Shown: positions 49,154 to 60,400 of the stretch, piece after piece
How the letters are laid out: each line of letters begins with the position of its first letter
How positions within the stretch are numbered: position 1 is the first letter of the stretch
Assembly (NCBI GenBank): GCA_029204225.1
Contig: CM055096.1
Span: 4,810,643-4,874,642 of the forward strand
Reading direction: 5' to 3'
Length of the DNA: 64,000 bases
Source: Diphasiastrum complanatum
Lineage: Eukaryota > Streptophyta > Lycopodiopsida > Lycopodiales > Lycopodiaceae
The notes under the pieces: generated by a model
Seen by the model: only the letters and a program-made list of their open reading frames with translations
What the model was told of the DNA's origin: nothing
Database searches by the model: none
Made by a program: the position numbers and the translations under genes

Positions 49154-49165
49154 TGGTCTCAGAGC
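49154..49165 (+). other. Primer binding site
   Basis: The sequence TGGTCTCAGAGC is a one-base variant of the methionine-tRNA site TGGTATCAGAGC. Confidence 0.75.
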
Positions 49166-49514
49166 AGTTGCTTTCAAGACTTGTGTAGGATTTCTAAATC
49201 TGTTTGTAACTTCTTCAATACTAAGTACTTTTCAGATCTGTCAATTGCAAAAAGCTTCTTGTGGTAGGTCACTGATAGAGCAGGGGATTTTGCCTTCTGA
49301 TTTGGTGATCATCCATAGTTTTTTTTTTCAATTGTTAGTTTGAAACCCTAGTTTGCTGATTTTTTGAGAAGAAGAGTCTATGTGTAGTTAGGACTTGGCT
49401 GTAGGAGGTCTATTCTATCCAGTTCTTCTAGGAATTCATTGCAATCTATCTATGTAGTGATTTGAGGTGCTGAAAGCTTGGCTTTGCTTTGTTTTTGCTA
49501 CCTATTTTTCTGCT

Positions 49515-49718
49515 ATGGCATCAGCAAGCAACACCAATCAAGATTCACAGAGATTAGATGTTGTATGTTCCAAGGTGGATGCTATCGAAGCTACTATTAA
49601 GCTGGTTTTGGAGCAACTCAAAGGTAAAGGGGCTAGTGTTCCTCATAGAGTCAGTGGTGCAACTATGGAAGCAAAAAGGACATTGTCAACGGGCCATGAA
49701 GCTGAGTTGGGATTTTGA
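49515..49718 (+). pseudogene. Gag N-terminal remnant
   Basis: ATG at 49515 opens 67 codons with RLDVVCSKVDAIEATIKLVL, a coiled-coil-like start common in gypsy-type gag proteins placed after a primer site. A stop follows at 49716-49718. Downstream frames to about 50300 are too broken to assign. Confidence 0.45.
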
Positions 49719-51146
49719 AAGAGAAAGCTATGAAATTTTAGCATGCTAAAATTGATGATTTCTATCTTGTAGCTAAATCTAGATGTGCATCCAGATTTGG
49801 TCAAGATCTTGTTGATCCATTAAGTATGTTTTGGATCTAATTTTTCACATCATTGACCCGGGAGTACCGTCTGATTAGGACGACCAATTTTGAATTCTAC
49901 AACATGGTTACCTTTTGAAGTGATTTGTTTTATACATAATGTGCTGTCTACTCTGGTTAAACTTGTGCCTTTATATCATCTAACATCCATTTTGGAAGAG
50001 TAGAAAGCTCAAAGAGAACATGGTTCAATTGATCCATTTGTAGCATTGAACTTTTTTGCAATCAACCATTCAAGCACCATACCAATTTTTTGATGAGTTT
50101 GATCGACATTGGTGGATTAAAGTTTTTTGAAGAGCAAAAACTCAGTTTGCTTAGCTTGGGAGATCCAAAACTCATCTGAAGAATGGATTCAGACTCATCC
50201 TCAACTATTCTACAATAGACTGGATTTTAGTCCCTTGTGAAAAATAAAAAATCTAAAACTTAATCGGGTTCTAGAAAAAGTCATTAAACTATGCCAAGGG
50301 TAAGGTCTACACACAAGCAAAATAGGTGTTCAAATCATATCTTGGAGTGATCATTAAGATCCATACGTAGGATTTCCTTTCATTGTTCACCCCCCTTGAG
50401 AAGATCAACCTCTTGAAGAGAAGATCTAGAGCCAAGGATGCCTAGAAAAACCCAAAAGATACCAAGATCCAAGAAAGGATAGAAACCAAACCAAGAAAAC
50501 CCAAAAAGAAGAAGATAAGATGATGAATCTCAACCAAAGATCTAAGCCATTCCACTTCTAATTACTCACCCGGTTGAAGATCCAAAACCCTTTCTCCCTC
50601 TAGATCCGACCAATTAGGCAAGCACAGAAAGGGTCCAACAACAATCATTCATTTAGCATTCATCAATATTTAGTACTAAAATCACCTCAAAACACCAAAA
50701 ACTCAAAGCAAGAGATGTTCTTACTATAAAGAGTAAAAATGAGTACATAGTGGAAACCTCATTACATGTCTTTGACATGGGTAAAAGCATGACAAAAACA
50801 AATGTCCATTACATCTCATAAGGGGCTTCTAACACCTATAGTTACAAAAAAGATAACAAAACCAATCTTTAATAGAAATTTTACCTTGAGAGTCTATTTT
50901 TTTTATAACAACATGAACTTTACAAGTTGAAATTTTGAAAGCTAACACTTTCACGCATAGTCCACACAACTTTAATAACTAGAAGGCTACTTCTAACAGC
51001 TTCAAACTTCTCTTTGCTAAGAGGTTTTGTGAGAATGTCAAAAAATTAATCCTACTTATTACATCACTTTGGTGTTTGTGTTAAGCTTCTAAGAAACAAT
51101 AGCAATTATGATGGCAATGACTAGCTCGATCATAATGTCGTAGACC
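49719..51146 (+). other. Decayed retroelement DNA, and possible 5' LTR before 51146
   Basis: No recognisable domain. The right end (TAGACCA at 51140-51146) lies just before a gypsy primer site, so part of 50400-51146 should be an LTR, but its left end cannot be placed. Confidence 0.4.
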
Positions 51147-51153
51147 ATTTTTT

Positions 51154-51172
51154 CGGCGCCATTGTCGGGGAG
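51154..51172 (+). other. Gypsy primer binding site
   Basis: CGGCGCCATTGTCGGGGAG is a close variant of the TGGCGCCGTTGCCGGGGA primer site of Athila/Tat-type gypsy elements. Confidence 0.8.
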
Positions 51173-51329
51173 ATGATGCTAAACAATCCTAGGAATGGAT
51201 CTTTTGTTTGTATTTTTCTACTACTTTTCTTTTTTTTGACAGGTTTATTACTCAACCTAGTGATTTTGTTTACTTTTTTGTTATTTTTATTACTCACCAC
51301 TTTTTCAAAGAGAAAAGCAGACACTGATG

Positions 51330-51925
51330 CACCATGTGTCAGCTCGGCAAATAATGTTTACTACTCGCCCACTGTGATTATTACTCGTCGATTACAAAAT
51401 CTCGAGATTCTCTCAGTATTTTTACTCGCCCTCTTTATAGAGCTCCCTACACAATTAGATCTCTCATCAAAAAACTCGGCGAGTAATCAGGCTATTATTC
51501 GCCAAACCCCATTACTCGCAAAGTTGATTATTTGTATTTTTTTTCAATTTAATTACTCGCCATCAGTACAGGTGCTCAGAGCCCTCAAATCTAGCATTCT
51601 GCAGCTCGACGAGTAACAAGCTATTACTTATCTATAAATCGTCAGTTCAAATGTCATGGCATTTTTTAAATTCTCATCTTTTTTTTATTACTCATAGACT
51701 TTGATCTTTTGCAATTCTCTTAGTATCATTACTCGCCATCAGTACAATAGCAAGTATAGCACTTGATCTATCATATGCCAAACTAGTGAGTAATGATTTA
51801 TTACTTACCAAAAACTCTTCTTTACTCGCCCTCTTCATATTGTGTTCTGATCATCATCCACAGTCCATAGGCATCTCGGCGAATAATTAGCATTACTCAC
51901 CTATTGCTCGCCTCTGCCTATACTT
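51330..51925. repeat. Array of TTACTCGCC / GGCGAGTAA words
   Basis: About a dozen copies of the nonamer or close variants occur in both orientations within 600 bp, for example near 51364, 51422, 51478, 51520, 51551, 51608, 51730, 51823 and 51873. It lies in the leader of the gypsy element that starts at 51154. No coding frame is conserved across it. Confidence 0.65.
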
Positions 51926-52257
51926 GCCATCAAAGAAATTTAAATTTTTTTTGGGACAGATTTGAGTGACTAACCATCAGAATCCATCTATCTTTTCTGA
52001 TCTTTCCTGATTGACTTTTAGTTTTTGCAGCACTTATTTTTTTTTCCACTTGATCTTTTATTTGATCTCAATCTCTGATCTTGATCTGATTTCGATTTCA
52101 CCTCGGTTTTGATCCACATCTCGATCCATCATCTGATCTCTTGAAAAGATCTACAAAAATATCTAAAATAAAGAGAAAAAAATACCAAAAATAGCCACAC
52201 CTTCTGTTTCGGTATGGAGATTATCAACCCTGGATCCCTCTGATATTGAGAAATTTT
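51926..52257. other. Gypsy leader or junction, no gene seen
   Basis: TGATCT-rich sequence around 52040-52130 and no domain. The join to the copia remnant on the other strand is somewhere near 52200-52260. Confidence 0.4.
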
Positions 52258-54143
52258 TCAACATACCCATAGAAATACATCATGAAGACGTTGACATAGA
52301 TCCACCACCGATGGAAGATTGCTCTTAGTAGTGTGCAAAAGAGAAGTGTCTTTAGACAAAATAAATGCATCATTTACATAAAGAGATATGTGAACTGAAG
52401 TGGCGCCTATATGCTTCGAATAAACATTACAGTCAGCTGAATTGTTTGCAAATCCGCCACAAAATAGCATTATCATTTACATTTTCATGAGAGATGCTAG
52501 CTAATGCAACTGAATTAGAGAGTGCGTAAAGATTTTCGACTCTAGTGCATGTAGTCAGAGTAGTATCTTTCTCGAATATTGTACACTGCTCAAATGAGAA
52601 AGTAACAGTGTAGCCCTCATCAGTTATCTTAGAGACTGATAATAGGTTCTTTGATAGCCGAGGAATGTGAAGGACATTGGGAACACAAATAGATAGATCA
52701 TTGTTGAATGTGATCTCGACTATCCCTTTGCGTTCTATGCGTATGGTGCTTGAATCTCCGAGGTAGATGAATTGATCTCTGCTGTAAGCTGCATACTTGG
52801 TAAACCATTCCTTGCGAGAGGTCATGTGTTGGGTAGTGTCGTTGTCCAGGTACCAGGTATCACAGTCTTCGTTGATGTTGTTGTAAGCCATTAAAGAATG
52901 TGTATCTTGCTCCTTGAATTCCGCCGTGTTGGAGGAGTCTGGCTGCTGCTGCTGTTGTTGCTTCTTTGCCTCGTTGTAGATGCGGATGCAACACTCCTTG
53001 ATGTCGTGATTGGCTCTCTTGCAATATCTGTAGAAAAGCTTCTTGCGCGATCCACCATGCTCACCTTGAGTGTGAGGCTTCTGCTATTGCTGCTTCACTT
53101 GATTCTTGCCCTTGGAATAGTCTTTCTTCTTGGTGTACAAGGCCATGGATTTGCCTTTGATGGACAGGCCACTGGTCTTTCTCCGTATTTCTTCTTGAAG
53201 AAGATGACCGATCACCTTTTGAAGAGTGAGGTTGGGTTGTGTGGAGATCATCACCACAAAGTGTTCATACAACTTTGGAAGAGAAGAAAGCAAGGTCACA
53301 TTAGAGGAGTTCTAAATCCAAAAAAGACCCTTTGTAAAGAATCTTTTTACATTTTTTCTCAAATTTTTCTTACAAATGGACCAATCAAAACACTCAAATT
53401 TGAAATCTACGTAACGTAACTTTTTGAGTCCACATTTTGATTTCATAATAAAAATGGCATAACTTTTTAGTGGTAAGTTCGAATTCAGCAAAGTTTGGTG
53501 CATTGAAAAGCGCTCAACAAGGGCTTTCCAATGATTTGTTAGATCACATAATTCTGAGCTACGATTAAAAAGTTATGGCAAGTCAAAAGTATTAGTGTTA
53601 TAATATTTTAATAATAAAAAGAACATCTTGCACGAATTCTTAAAGGGTCGTTTTGGAACTCAAAACTCCTCTAATGTAACGACATCATCATCTTGGATAG
53701 AACAAGGGTACAGTTGATAACTGATCCAATAAAGGCTTGAAGCTGTTGATGTGAGAAGTTATGGCAGTAGAATCAGACATGCTGAGAGTAAAGAATTTCT
53801 TTCTAAGATGTAATCTAGTGGTTACATCATGAGTCTCATAGAGATTTGATAACAAATCTAATGCATCCTTAGAGGTTTTGCATGTGGTAATGTGGGATAT
53901 TTGGGAGTCGGCCAGATTGAGTGTGATACATGCTAAGGCCTTCTGATCTTTGATCTTCCATGCCTTTGCTTGATCACCATCTTCTGGTTTCAGGTCAGCA
54001 CCTTCTAGTACATCCCAAAGATCGCTATCTATCAACATCATCTGGAATTTTAACTTCCAGATGTAGAAGCTAGAACCATTGAACTTGTCAATGATTCTAG
54101 CTTCGCTGGATGATGAAGATGAAGAGCTACCTATATGAGACAT
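52258..54143 (-). pseudogene. Copia gag-protease-RT remnant with large internal deletion and an inserted MITE
   Basis: Gag starts at ATG 54143 (MSHIGSSSS, FNGSSFYIWKLKFQMMLID, RLHLRKKFFTLSM). It is interrupted by a 376-bp MITE at 53300-53675 and resumes as LLSSLPKLYEHFVVMIST. The zinc knuckle is damaged (FYRYCKRANHDIKEC, first Cys replaced by Tyr). The protease region reads WYLDNDTTQHMT where LDSGAS/T is expected, so the catalytic DSG is altered. It continues through LGDSSTIRIERKG and NVLHIPRLSKNLLSVSKI. At about 52440 it jumps to RT (GATSVHISLYVNDAFILS, the YVDD box changed to YVND). All of the integrase core and half of the RT are deleted. Confidence 0.9.
53300..53675. mobile_element. 376-bp MITE inserted in copia gag
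   Basis: The ends are inverted repeats of about 40 bp beginning ATTAGAGGAGTT. The left end continues TCCAAAAAAGACCCTTT, and the reverse complement of the right end continues TCCAAAACGACCCTTT. Flanking 5-bp direct repeats are GTCAC (53295-53299) and GTAAC (53676-53680). The host gag reading frame is continuous across the insertion when the element is mentally removed, which fixes the limits. It has no coding capacity. The DNA-transposon superfamily is not certain from the 5-bp duplication. Confidence 0.8.
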
Positions 54144-54196
54144 ACTAACAATAATACAAATAGAACACACTTAATCTCTCGGTTTATATGAGCTAT

Positions 54197-54208
54197 GCTC
54201 TGATACCA
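54197..54208 (-). other. Primer binding site
   Basis: The minus strand reads TGGTATCAGAGC exactly, upstream of the copia gag, and separated by 6 bases from the putative LTR end. Confidence 0.88.
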
Positions 54209-54214
54209 ATCTAA

Positions 54215-55724
54215 TGGGGCAAGGGAGATATAAGAACATGAACGGAGAAGAGAGCATGCATATTGCGGAACAACTCTCCCATTGCAATCAACTGCTAGAT
54301 GCAAAAATAGTCTAATAGAAAGCTTATGCTAAATATAGTCATAGCTTTAAGTGTTCTAATTGCCCAACAAGATCTTAAAAATTAATTCATATTCACAAAA
54401 ATGAGAGTACAGTCCACCGAAGAGATTAGAAATGGTTTGTGTGTGGCATTACTGAAAAATGGATTCAATGTGAAGTTTGGTTCTGGAATAGATGGAAAGA
54501 GCAGTATGATATCGTGAGTTTCTCAGGCGTCAAAGACAACCATCGTCTGATCAGGAATCGAGGAGTCGTAGACATCCGTGTTCTGATCAGAGTGAGTAAA
54601 CAAGCGCAATCAACGCATTCAATCACAACAAGCATTCATCTACGCTATACACAGATAGAAAAGCATGCTGCTTCTATATTACACTAAAGCACAATAAGAT
54701 AGCAATTACAACCAAAGTGACGGCGTAACTGGGAGGCTCAAATAATACATCTCATGGACGGAGCGTCTCAAATAATCTGTGCTGGGATGATTTATTTATA
54801 GATTGCATCCATGTATTAACTACATTAAATGTTTATCACCTAATTAGGTAAGCCGTTGTACTTGGAAGTATATGGCTTTTGTGAAAACTATAGTGTATAC
54901 TCTGTCAACCCGTAGGGAATGTTGACCTGGACGAGGATGTCGCAAATTCTCTCACTTCGCATTTTACGTGAAGTGGTTTTCTCTCACTTCGCAAATTTCG
55001 GGAAGTGGCTGGGAACATTCCTCGTTAAAATAGACGACCTTCGCTTTTCCTCTCTCTTCGAGTTTTTCACGAAAAAGCCGATGGTGCCCTAAAACAGTTC
55101 AAGTCTTGAAGTAGATGACCTTCGGAAAATTTCTCTCTCTTTGCGAACATTTCGCGAAAAAGCCGAAGGTGCCCTAAAATGGTTAAACTTTGAACTGTGT
55201 CTAAGTGTCGCATTTCGGAGAAATGCGAAAAAGACGAAACTGTCGCGAAATAGTTTAAACTGTTGAACTATGCTAGTTTCACATTTCGGAGAAATGCAAA
55301 AAAGGCGATACTGTGGCGAACATAGTTCATTTCTGCAAACTGTCGCGACACTTAGAGTATTTTTGCAGACTGTCGCAAAGGTAATGTATTTCTACAAACT
55401 TGTTCTAAATGCTAATTTTGTGGAAGTCCTTGAAGATGGCCAAGTCTTCAATGACTTGAAATTATTGAACTTAACATCTGAACTTGAAATTATGACAGGA
55501 TTGGTTACCCTTTGCTGGAGATCAACTGGAAGCCCGTTGTAGACGTTCTTCATATAAATTGGCTATCTAAGTTTGTGATTCCTACAGGTATCAGATGAGC
55601 AGACGTAGAACCAAAGTTGGTTTCACCTGACCCTAGATTAATGATCAATAAACGTGCAGGAAGAATTATGAAATAGAAATTAGTCATTCACCAAGGAGAC
55701 AACTGTGGGCTTAATTTCCAACAA
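54215..55724 (-). repeat. Putative 5' LTR of the 52-54 kb copia element
   Basis: On the minus strand it would run from TGTTGGAAATTAAG (55724) to GCCCCA (54215), about 1.5 kb. It contains repeated ACTTCGC, AAAAAGCCGA(A/T)GGTGCCC and CTGTCGC words between 54950 and 55390. The theme CCTTCGCTTTTCCT plus GGTGCCCT also occurs in the 5186-6497 LTR, suggesting related families. The first 50 bp match the end of the fragment at 17075-17121. Confidence 0.5.
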
Positions 55725-57498
55725 TGTTGTGGTTATGAGCAATGTGCATGCATGCCTTGAAATTGCATTTTGTTACTCAACAAAGGCTACCATAGTGCTC
55801 TCTTTATGGTTAAAGCAATGCTTATTAAGCTTGACTGGATATGAGGTATATACTTGCTCTTCAAGTGTAAGTAACATGTGATGTTATCTTTGTTTTTCAT
55901 TTTCTCAATGGTGATGATGGTTTAACTATAATATAATGAGAAAAAGGAGTGATACCAGCATGATTATGCTATTATTTGAATGCATTAGTACGCATACTAT
56001 GAAGGCTTATATAGTAGTAGCTATGATAATAGCATACTATTATAAGAATGGCATTATCGAAGACTCCTAGTTGAGTAATGAGACGATACGCCTATTAAGA
56101 ATACACCCTACATTTAACTCGGTTTTCTCATTTTGAAAATTAATAGTACAAAAAGAGGATCCGGCCTTAAGCAACTGGAGATGGGTAGCTTGCAAGATAT
56201 CACTTCGCCTCGTATCCAGGAATGTGAATATAGAAGGTAATAATAATTTGAATGGTTCCCTACTCTGCAGTACGATGCAATTCACGCTTGTGAGAGTTAG
56301 CTATATGCGTAGAATGGTGTTACTCTCTCAACTTGCATTTTTTAAAAAAAAATTGACAAAATATTCTATAAAACCTTAAATTTACCTATTTAAACAATAA
56401 TATGCATAGCAACAAATTTCATAAATTTAATTTCTATAATTTTTGGTGATTTTTGAGTGCAAAATTTTTAGAATACTTTGCATCACTCAAATTCAAAATT
56501 CAAAACTTAGGTGAATTACCAAAAATCGTAAGGGCTTCTAAAATACAAATATCTCCACCATTTCTTGTTTCAAAAGATTTCGCGTTTTATATTCTATATC
56601 CAATTTTATGGGTTTACTAGCCTTAGATCCCAATATGTCTAGGTCTATATTTTTTTAAAATATAAATCAGACGACACAAATTCTTATAAATTATCTAGAG
56701 TGAAACTGGTTGGTAATACTTTTGAATAGAAATAAAAATGCACAATTTAAAAAATAGATATTAGTTATTGCATCACATAAGGATGTTCTCACACTTTTTG
56801 CAACTTCATTTGTCCCTTTCTCTTGCCACCCATTTTTTGAAGCCTTGGCAAGTGAGATAATGGACAACAAACCACTCCTCTTTGACACTTGACTGGTAAT
56901 AATAAAATGGAATGTTGCAAGCCTCAGTCATGCTGCACATGAATCACCCATTCACTTTTTTTGTTGACATAATAGAGTAAAACAAGCAACATATACAAAA
57001 ATATGCACCAAAATGTTTGGAAGAAGACATGAGCCAACCTGAAAAATGTTTTGTTGCTTTCAAACATTACTAGGACAAGGTAACCTCGACCATCAAACTA
57101 CAAGGCTGTAGGGGAGCATTCTCTCTTAAACCGTGGGACAAGAGAGAGTCTCTTAACTCATGAGAGGGGAGAGAATAATTTGATTGGTGCAAACAATAAT
57201 CAGCTGCTCATGGTATAACAAGTAACAATGAGGAACTCCCATTATGGCTGAAAATATTTGGCCTCTCCACCACTAAGATGCTGACAAATGACCCAATATC
57301 TTGCCCTTGCATATTATGATACACATTCTTGGAGGACACATATACTTAAGTGCACATAACCATAATCTCATCTAACCTGTCCACGTGATATGTGTTCCAC
57401 TGAAATGAAGTACGTGAGTGAGAGGTGAATGCTTTGTGATTGTGTCTCTTCCAACTGCCAAGGTCCAATAGGTGTTTCCTGATCTCTAACACGTTACA
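55725..57498. other. 3' flank of the TRM-like gene, no gene supported
   Basis: AT-rich with short frames only. A CTCTCTT...AAGAGAGAG inverted pair lies at 57120-57152. The 3' UTR of the minus-strand gene must lie in the right part. I could not choose a poly(A) signal. Confidence 0.5.
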
Positions 57499-60400
57499 TC
57501 ATAAGTCGTTAAGAAGTTCTAAAAGAAGCATTCCGAATAAGGCGCACTCTATCTCTAGTCCTATTTTTACCATCTCTAATCTGAAATTCATCCATCTGCC
57601 ACCAAAGTTGATGCTCATATCTTTCCTTACAAAGTTGTCTATCTTACATGAAACTGACTTTTTGCAACCATAGTTGGTGGGAGCTTTTGTGTTAGTTTTA
57701 TGCTTTTTGAATTTCAACTGAGGACCTTGTAGCTTTTGGCAACTTTGGCTAAATTCCAAAGTTTGATCAACAGAGCCAAATAACATGTTTTCATAAAGGA
57801 ATTCCGACAAAATCCTTGAATTACTCACTAGCCCATTGATTCTTTGTTGAGCTTCAAATTCTGGGATCTCGTACCCTGCATATCTGTCCCCATTGAAAAC
57901 TAGTTGCGTTTGGGCATTTGCATCCCTCCAATAATCTGACCTTAAAGCTGGAAGTTCTGGCACATGTTCTTTCTTATCATTTCTTGCGAGTGTAGAATTA
58001 TCGAAGACATGATCAGCCAAATTCCTATATGAGAAAGTTCTGATTTTCGTATTGTCGCCAGAGCTACAGATCCATCTTGTACTGCATTTTGAGGCATCCA
58101 ATGTGGTGGAAGTTAGATGTAAACTTCCACGAACGTTTTCAAAGAGTGGGTTCATGGGCTCTGCAAATAAAGCAAGGTCAGCTAGTATGCAGTTATAGGC
58201 CTAGTGATCTGGTTTTACGATGCTTTCAAGCATGATCATCGTGAACGGAAAAATAGCAATAGATATAGGAATGTTGAACATGTGAATCTTAAAGTTCGCG
58301 AGAGTAAAGAACAGTACCAAAGCTACTGGTACTGTTGTCTGGACTAGGAATTTCATCATGAAAGGCTAGATTCAAAACAGACACTGGGCTGGGCTGGCCA
58401 ATTTCTTCCGCTGCTTTACATGCTGTTACTGATTCAGAAGTCTCCACCATTATAAAAGTATTCGCATTGTTTTGGAGTGTGCTCTCTGGTTTGCCGGCAC
58501 TGAAGGCTTCACCAGTTTCAATTGGATGCAAAGGCTGCACACCCTGCAAATGTGCAATATGAACAAAGTAAGAACACTGGTGAATAGCTCCAGAAATAAA
58601 TTCTGAAATAGTCTGCACAAGAACGCAAGTTCACGGCTTCCTGAGAAATCAACTAAGCTGAAAGGCTTCCTAAATGCATTGACAAATAAAGCATAATAAC
58701 ATACCTCGGGTTTATAATGCTCCTTAAATCCACCGATCGTAGTAATTTGTGAGTCAAGAATGGGTTCCAGTACTCTGGAGCAAGGTTCTCCGTCTGCAGC
58801 TGGCAAGTTTGGTTTGTCAGCAAAAGTTTTTGAGCAGACACTTTGTCCTGCCGGGCAGGTCTGTACTTTCTGAGCTATAAAAGTTTGAAGTAGGCTAGTG
58901 GCAATGATATCCTGGTTATATTTCCAGCCAACATAGCTAAAGTCTATAAGATCAGCCTCTGAAGTTTTTGAGTCGAGTTTATTGTCCCAAGTTTCTGGAG
59001 AAAATAGAGTGTTGGTGTGAATTGCAAGAAAGTCAGAGGTATCACACGAACTGGTACTCGCAACTACCAGCTTCTCTACATCATCATGTATTTTGGCCTT
59101 GTGCATGTCAAGAATTTGTTGTTTGATTTGTCCTGTACGAACGCTTTGATGTTCTCGCTTGTTGATAGGCAGCAGAGCATTCAAAGAGCTGGAAGAGCCC
59201 TTACTCTGTTGATGCAGCTCGCCGGGTCGTAATTTAATGAGAGGAAGCGAGCTATATTTAGGTTTACTAGAGTAGCATTTCCACTTGGAACAAGATATTT
59301 TCGTTTTCTCACCATGTTGAGACTTAGACCTTGATGGATTCTCCTCTCTTACAGAACACCCTTCGGATGTTTTCTGACTGCTTACGTTCACCAGAGGGCA
59401 AAGCAGTCTTGTGCAACTGCTGCTTTTCATTTTATCATGTAGAGAAGATCTTCCTGCTGATTGCGAGGCAGTCCGCATTGGCAAGACTAACTCGGAATTA
59501 TCGGATGGGTATATCTTACTCTTCTGAAGGTGGGTATCTTCTACTTTAGTCGCTGTTTTCTTTTCTCGGATCGCCAGTACGGTGCGCAGGTTAACACGAT
59601 GTTGCTTTGTAATTCCATTTGTGTCATTGGGGTTTTCTTTCTTCAAACTTTTGGTTTTGGAAACCGAACAAATTTCAGGTGAAGAGAAAAAAGTTCCATC
59701 TATCGCGCTGGCCTGTCGCAGAAATCCTCTAAATTTGTCCGTTGATCTTGATTGCACTCTCTTGCTACAGCTGGTCTTCCCACCGAATCTCTTTGTTGCT
59801 TGATTGTTTGAGATGTCTTCCGCATAATCTGCCAATTTCCCTAAAACTTTTGAAAGTAAGACGTCTTTTTCTTGTTCAAAATTTGTGGACATTTTTACTT
59901 TGACTGCAACACTACCTAGTTTCTGCAAAGATGAATTCAAATTCGTCTTAGGTTTCACTTCCCGTCTACTTTTGCCAAGTTTATTGGAGAATTTCATCTT
60001 GTTCACCCCATTTCTTCCAGATGCCGGATCAAATGATTGAGCTTTTCGAAGATTCTGGCTTGAGGAGACGTCATATACTGGACTACTCTCCATGGATGTT
60101 AGTTCGCCATTCTTTGAACGAAATGCTGTCACAACTGCGTCAGCGCAGCTCCCGGAATCTTTGTTAAACAATTTTCGAGCTAAAACTTGGGCACGAGAAC
60201 GGTGAAGCGGCAGCATGCTAGGCTTTAAAATTTTTACAGCAGCTTCCGCAGGCACTGATGATCTTTTGCAGGTTTTGTTCTTGGGGCTCTGGATTGGATA
60301 ATTACATTTCATTTGCTTGCTTGAAGGCGATAACATTGCCTGAAAAACAGGATTCTCTGCACAAGGTGACTGACAGGGCATGCTGGTCAAACACAGTTTG

